The translations under genes and the position numbers were made by a program. From Ophiocordyceps camponoti-saundersi (nom. inval.) (Eukaryota > Ascomycota > Sordariomycetes > Hypocreales > Ophiocordycipitaceae), in contig PDHQ01000099.1 of the NCBI GenBank assembly GCA_003339415.1, forward strand, positions 16,334 through 80,333: 64,000 bases of DNA, given 5' to 3'. Under the pieces are notes generated by a model that was given only the letters and a program-made list of their open reading frames with translations, searched no databases and had not been told where the DNA came from. Shown here piece by piece: positions 59,833 through 64,000 of the stretch (its first letter is position 1; the number at the start of each line of letters is the position of its first letter).

Positions 59833-60552
59833 ATGGCCCTCGTCGATCCGGCCACAGGGTCGCCGCTACCCAGCGATGCAATCCAACGTGTCCTCTTCAT
59901 CGCGGCCGCAGTCCACATCTATCAGATCCCACCATTATCTTCGATGCGAGGTCACAGTGCCGCCTCGTGGACGACCGACGAATCGCGCCACATCTTCACC
60001 GCCCGGCTCCGCGTCATAGAGACTTGCAGCGCCGCGGCGGAGCTCAAGGTTGACGTCGTTCTCGAGGACCCGGCTTCGGGACAGCTGTTTGCTGCCGCGC
60101 CCTACACCGATGAACACGTCGTCGAGCCTGCCGTCGACAGCAGTCGCTTCTTCGCCCTCGCCGTGCGAGATCCCAACGGTCGGAGGGCCGTTCTGGGCAT
60201 TGGCTTCCAAGAACGCTCCGACGCCTTTGATCTATCAGTTGCGCTGCAGGAGGCCAGGAGGAATCTGGGCTGGGCGGATGCCGACACCCAGCGAGCTCAA
60301 GGCAATACGGCTGCCAAGGAAGCTGCCAAAGACTATAGCCTCAAGGACGGCGAGACCATCACCGTTAGTCTCGGCAAGTCTAATCTGGGACGTAGGCAGC
60401 AGCAAGAGCCTCCCGCCAGTTCCGAGTCTGCGTCCGAGCCTCCTCCGCCCATTCCGTTGCCGCCGCCGCCCAGCGCTCAGGATGCCAGGCGAAAGAGGCG
60501 CTCGCTGCGAGCCCTGGGCTTCGATGATGGCCAGTTTGGAGAATTCGCCTGA
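59833..60552 (+). CDS. NECAP-like endocytic adaptor-binding protein (DUF1681)
   Basis: Regulator of AP-2 in clathrin-mediated endocytosis. Single exon, 239 residues. The PH-like NECAP domain spans about 15-165: VLFIAAAVHIYQIPPL, the W of SAASWTTDE, GQLFAAAPY, DSSRFFALAV, GRRAVLGIGFQERSDAFDLSVALQE. A Lys/Glu region with KDGETITVSLGK follows, then a proline-rich tail ending DDGQFGEFA, where the aromatic pair recalls WxxF/WVQF ear-binding motifs of animal NECAPs. The ATG at 59833 matches the usual short N-terminus; an upstream in-frame ATG at 59740 would add a proline-rich leader across a C run and is less likely. Its expected partner AP-2 sigma is 19 kb away. Confidence 0.9.
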   Translation: MALVDPATGSPLPSDAIQRVLFIAAAVHIYQIPPLSSMRGHSAASWTTDESRHIFTARLRVIETCSAAAELKVDVVLEDPASGQLFAAAPYTDEHVVEPAVDSSRFFALAVRDPNGRRAVLGIGFQERSDAFDLSVALQEARRNLGWADADTQRAQGNTAAKEAAKDYSLKDGETITVSLGKSNLGRRQQQEPPASSESASEPPPPIPLPPPPSAQDARRKRRSLRALGFDDGQFGEFA

Positions 60553-63500
60553 TGATAATTTAGCAAGGATGAGAATTCCACCAGAATGAACTCTGTTTCC
60601 GACCAAAACCAATAATTTCGTGTATATCCAACTCGGACACTTCGACACGAGGTTCCTGCAGACTCGTGCGATGATCCCTGCTCAGTACACACGACTTGCG
60701 CATATCTGGCCTTCCGATGAGGCTCTGCCTTTCTTCCCCGCTCCTAACTTTTGGCAGCGTTATGCCGGAAGGATAGCGCATTGTCGCATACGTGTTGCTT
60801 TCCTCGCCGGTTGCATCTCGGAGCCGGCGACGTCTGGTGTCTCTGTCGGAGAGCTCGTCGCCGGCTGATCAGTCGACGGAAAGGAGGTTGAAACCCCGGC
60901 GCCGTGACGTACGTCTGGAGCTTGGCTTTGGTCTTGAAGGCCGCCCGTTGCCGCACCGCCTGTGACCGCGCGAGGCGGCTGCGGGAATTCACGTACAGCT
61001 CGCTCAGCCTAAGGGCCTGAGGGGAGTGATGGTCTGCTACGCGGCCTTGCTGTTGACACGGACCATTCACTGAGCTTGTTACAAAGTTCGGGACTTTTGT
61101 TCGGCCGAGTTCAGTAAGCTGGACCTCAGTTTCATTGCATCAGGACACAATACTGGATGAGCCCCCAGGTCCTCTGCGAAAATAATTGATCGAGCTGGTC
61201 AAGCGGATCTGTTCAACATAGAAGCTATGTTACACGCGCGGGGCATCAGATAGCTCGACTTTTGGCACAACTATGGGGAATGATGAGGAAGCGATTAGGT
61301 GAAATCGGTCATCTCGTCAGTAAAGACGACGATGGGAGGATTTTCTGATTATTCATTATGGCCATGCATTGTTTGGGTCGGGAACGATGGATGACAATGG
61401 GTGATCCGTGCACGAATCTTGTTCATTAGATAATAACATAGTCGGCGTCTCCTTTCAACTGACGGGAATATAATAAACCCTTCGTTACGCTCTGAAACTG
61501 CACCGGACAGCAACCAGCAATTGTATAAACGCCGTTTGTCGCCTGCTGGAGGTCGTTTAATTACCTGATACGGTGTACAAAAATGCGTCATTTACATAGA
61601 GAAGAGCTGAAGAAAGAAGAAGCGAGGTCGAAACGTCATCTCAACACCGAGAAAAGAAAAAATAGCTCGCGAGCGTAACGCCTAAAAGGCTAAACCAACG
61701 TATAAACGAAAAGCTCCGCCTCAAAAGCCATCGTCGTCAGCAGCTGGACGCGGTACATAGCTCGCATGTATCTTGTCGATAATGCCAAGGTTATATCCCT
61801 GTAACCTTGAGCTCGGCATTGAAGCTTAAGCCTGTTCCTGCTGTCTGATTGGCTGTTCGTCAGACAGGGTGGCTAGATTAGGTAGTGGGCTGAAAGCTAC
61901 TATTCCTTACATCTTCTGACTATCTACCTGCATAGTAGGTAGCCTCTTACTCTTACGGATAGCTTCGAATGACTGTCTCTATCTGTCTCGAGGCTCTTGG
62001 TATTTCATGCAGCTGCGTTAGATGCGGATCTTGGAAATCGATAGCTGAAGCACTATTTTTCGCGGCCCGCTTGACAGACGGGAACCCCGAGACGTGGCCC
62101 AATCGTAACTCTCTTCCGGTTCGTCCTCATCGCTTCCGTTAGATGATCCAGACTCAGGAAGGCTTTCTACCTGTTAAGGAAACATCTCTATGTCTGGGTA
62201 CACACCTAGATACCTGTATAAACTACGAACGTAGACCCTCACTCAAACCCTTGACCCTGGCGGCCCTTTTTGTCAACTTTCTTCATCACGGAGATGGTAT
62301 CGAGATGGCTTAGATGGGGCACATATCGGTACGATGCGTGCCGTGCTCACCCGTAGTCGCCGCCTCGCAGGTATAAATGTATGGATGCATAAACACTTCC
62401 ATTCGGCCCACGATGGCTACGATACTGCATACTACCTAGTATGAATGCATGCATACACATGTTTGTATGTATGCATGTCTCTCTGTGTGAATGTGACAGT
62501 TCAAGCATCTCGGCCGATAGTCTAGCAGGAATGCGGCGACGGCGTCGGCGCCGGTGAGGTTTTTGCTGTCCTACATAGGTAGGCCGTAGGTAAATGTCTA
62601 TGTACGTATTTCTGTGTGTATGTATGTACAGACCCATGTAGGAGGTGTGAGAGAAAGTGCCGGCAATGATCGAAGAGGCATGATTCCGCATGAATGAGCA
62701 TGACTCGAGTCGACTCGGCTCGACTCGATGAGTGTTGAGAGAAGTCACGTGACGTAGGGGATGAGGCGAGTGAGTGAGTGAGAGTGTGTGTACGGATAAG
62801 GATCGAGAACCGAGCAATAGGATACGGATACGGATACACAAGGCATGTACGGACGTACGAGTAGAAGGACTCGACGTGGTCGATTCGACTCGCTTCTCCG
62901 TCATTGTTTCGCAGAGCATTAGCAGAGGCCAGAGATGTACGGATATGTAGTGCAATAGGCGGCTAGCCATGTTTGCCTCCCCCCGGTCTGTCGCACAAGG
63001 TGGAGAAAGGCGAGGCCTCCGGATGAGACATGGTAAGGGGGTCGCGCCAAGGCTAAACGGGGGGACGAATGGATAGTAAACAGTCGTGCAACGAGACGAG
63101 ACTTGCCGCTGCGTTGCGTTGCGCGCATTGTACGGAGTGTCTGCCCACCAGGTATTGTCGGGACGTTGGAGCCATGATAGGCGACGCGATGCAATGCGAC
63201 GCGGGATGCTGCGGCCTTATCAAACAGAGTGGTAGGCATGTATGTATGAATGAATGTATGTATGTACGGGAAGCAGCCAGCCAACGGCACTCTCACACAT
63301 GTCAAACGGCTCAGCTGTCTGCGCCGAACGGAGGATTGTCATCACTCGTCAAATGTCTGCCGTTCAATCACTCACTCAGCTCTGCTAGGGGACGCCGGCG
63401 GCAGCAGGTCACTGCCGGTGCGACGCCGCCTGTGAGCGAGACCGAAGCCGGAGGTAGCGCGCTATCGCTGTGCTGTAATTTTGCTAGATCGATGGCGGGC

Positions 63501-63926
63501 CCCACAAACCCTGCCCAGCTGAGCAAGGGGGGGCGCGTTTCGTCCCTTTTCTTGTGTGCCTTGGCTGACGTCTAATGGGGGGGGCGGAGAGAGGAGTGAA
63601 CGGGAAAGGGAAAGCCTCGAACAGGGGCTTGACGGGTAAAAGCTGATGATGATGATGATGTCGCGTGGGAGGAAAACAAAGGTAGTTGACGTTATAGATT
63701 AGTAGGTGGACAGACTGAGTTGTATGTATGTATGCACACACTTACACACCTACCTAAAGCCAATACTGTGAAAAAGCAATGAAAATGCACTGCCCTACAT
63801 ACTTCTGGCCCGTTGGTGGTGGTGGTGAGTGACGGGTGGATGGATTGTCGGACTCGGTGGTGGCCACAGTCGCCGATGATAAAAGCCGCCGCCAGACAGC
63901 GTGTGTGTGCTTGTTTATCCTCCTCC

Positions 63927-63927
<1 letters not shown>
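60553..63927. other. Gene-free, micro-repeat-rich right end
   Basis: About 3.4 kb with no supported gene. It carries TATG/CATA tetranucleotide runs (62400-62480, 62590-62635, 63238-63266, 63720-63735), GGATAC repeats at 62820-62836, a cluster of overlapping TCGACTCG palindromes at 62703-62730 and a (GAT)n run at 63644-63660. No TTAGGG telomere array is present. Confidence 0.55.

Positions 63928-64000
<73 letters not shown>
63928..64000. repeat. Homopolymeric C run of at least 73 bases at window edge
   Basis: Every base from 63928 to the end is C. It follows TCCTCCTCCA. The length is far beyond other C runs in the window (about 15). It may be a real mononucleotide tract or a sequencing or assembly artefact at a contig end. 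Confidence 0.9.

Noticed and set aside
62347..62970. 207-codon minus-strand frame
   Set aside because: Made of micro-repeat translation (His/Ser/Thr/Tyr runs from TATG and CACA units). No protein features.
63928..64000. Telomere
   Set aside because: The end is pure C, without TTAGGG/CCCTAA units, so a fungal telomere is not supported.
1..64000. tRNA, rRNA genes or CRISPR arrays
   Set aside because: Scanning for GGTTCGA-type T-arms with matching acceptor stems and for regularly spaced direct repeats gave nothing convincing. Isolated GGTTCGAA hits lie inside introns or coding DNA.

Overview
The window is genomic DNA of a filamentous ascomycete (Pezizomycotina, most likely Sordariomycetes). 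Introns are 48-90 nt with GTAAGT/GTACGT-like donors and CTAAC/CTGAC branch sites. Intergenic DNA is dotted with CTACCTAC and TATG micro-repeats. Every confidently named protein is a conserved eukaryotic housekeeping protein in its filamentous-fungal form. No bacterial, CRISPR or organellar feature is visible. Exon boundaries given here were worked out by hand; for each conserved gene the exon lengths sum to a multiple of three.

Layout, 0-46.4 kb: a compact, conserved gene block. It holds a mitochondrial DEAD-box helicase (cut by the left edge), the chromosomal passenger subunit INCENP/Sli15, condensin SMC2, an mARC-like MOSC protein, a Zn2Cys6 transcription factor, the phocein/MOB3 subunit of STRIPAK, the zinc chaperone GTPase ZNG1, CCR4-NOT subunit NOT2, an ER CUE-domain protein (Cue1 type), a J-domain protein, a small Myb/SANT protein, the nuclear HtrA-like protease NMA111, the ESCRT-III-like protein IST1, an unrecognised CCHC zinc-knuckle protein, AP-2 sigma, a large FUSC/BRE4-like membrane protein and SAGA subunit SPT3. 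INCENP and SMC2, both needed to build and segregate mitotic chromosomes, are transcribed head-to-head from one 348-bp gap. MOB3/ZNG1 and AP-2 sigma/FUSC are also divergent pairs.

Layout, 46.4-59.7 kb: an island unlike the rest. It has short open stretches separated by good-looking splice signals, in-frame stops and frame changes. Cysteine-pair (CxxC) mini-exons recur in diverged copies, and some fragments may come from an LTR retroelement. Repeated pieces differ mainly by transitions, as expected of an old gene family or element worn down by repeat-induced point mutation (RIP). No full gene could be closed here.

Layout, 59.7-64 kb: one clear gene, a NECAP-like endocytic adaptor, followed by about 3.4 kb of gene-free, micro-repeat-rich DNA ending in a run of 73 C at the window edge.

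The most interesting observations are: the CCHC gene whose two coding halves are separated by a single in-frame TAG just before a perfect splice donor (a candidate for fungal A-to-I editing of UAG to UGG); the 12-nt microexon and altered CPELV motif of ZNG1; a GC-AG intron in MOB3; the shared INCENP/SMC2 promoter; and the decayed CxxC family island.
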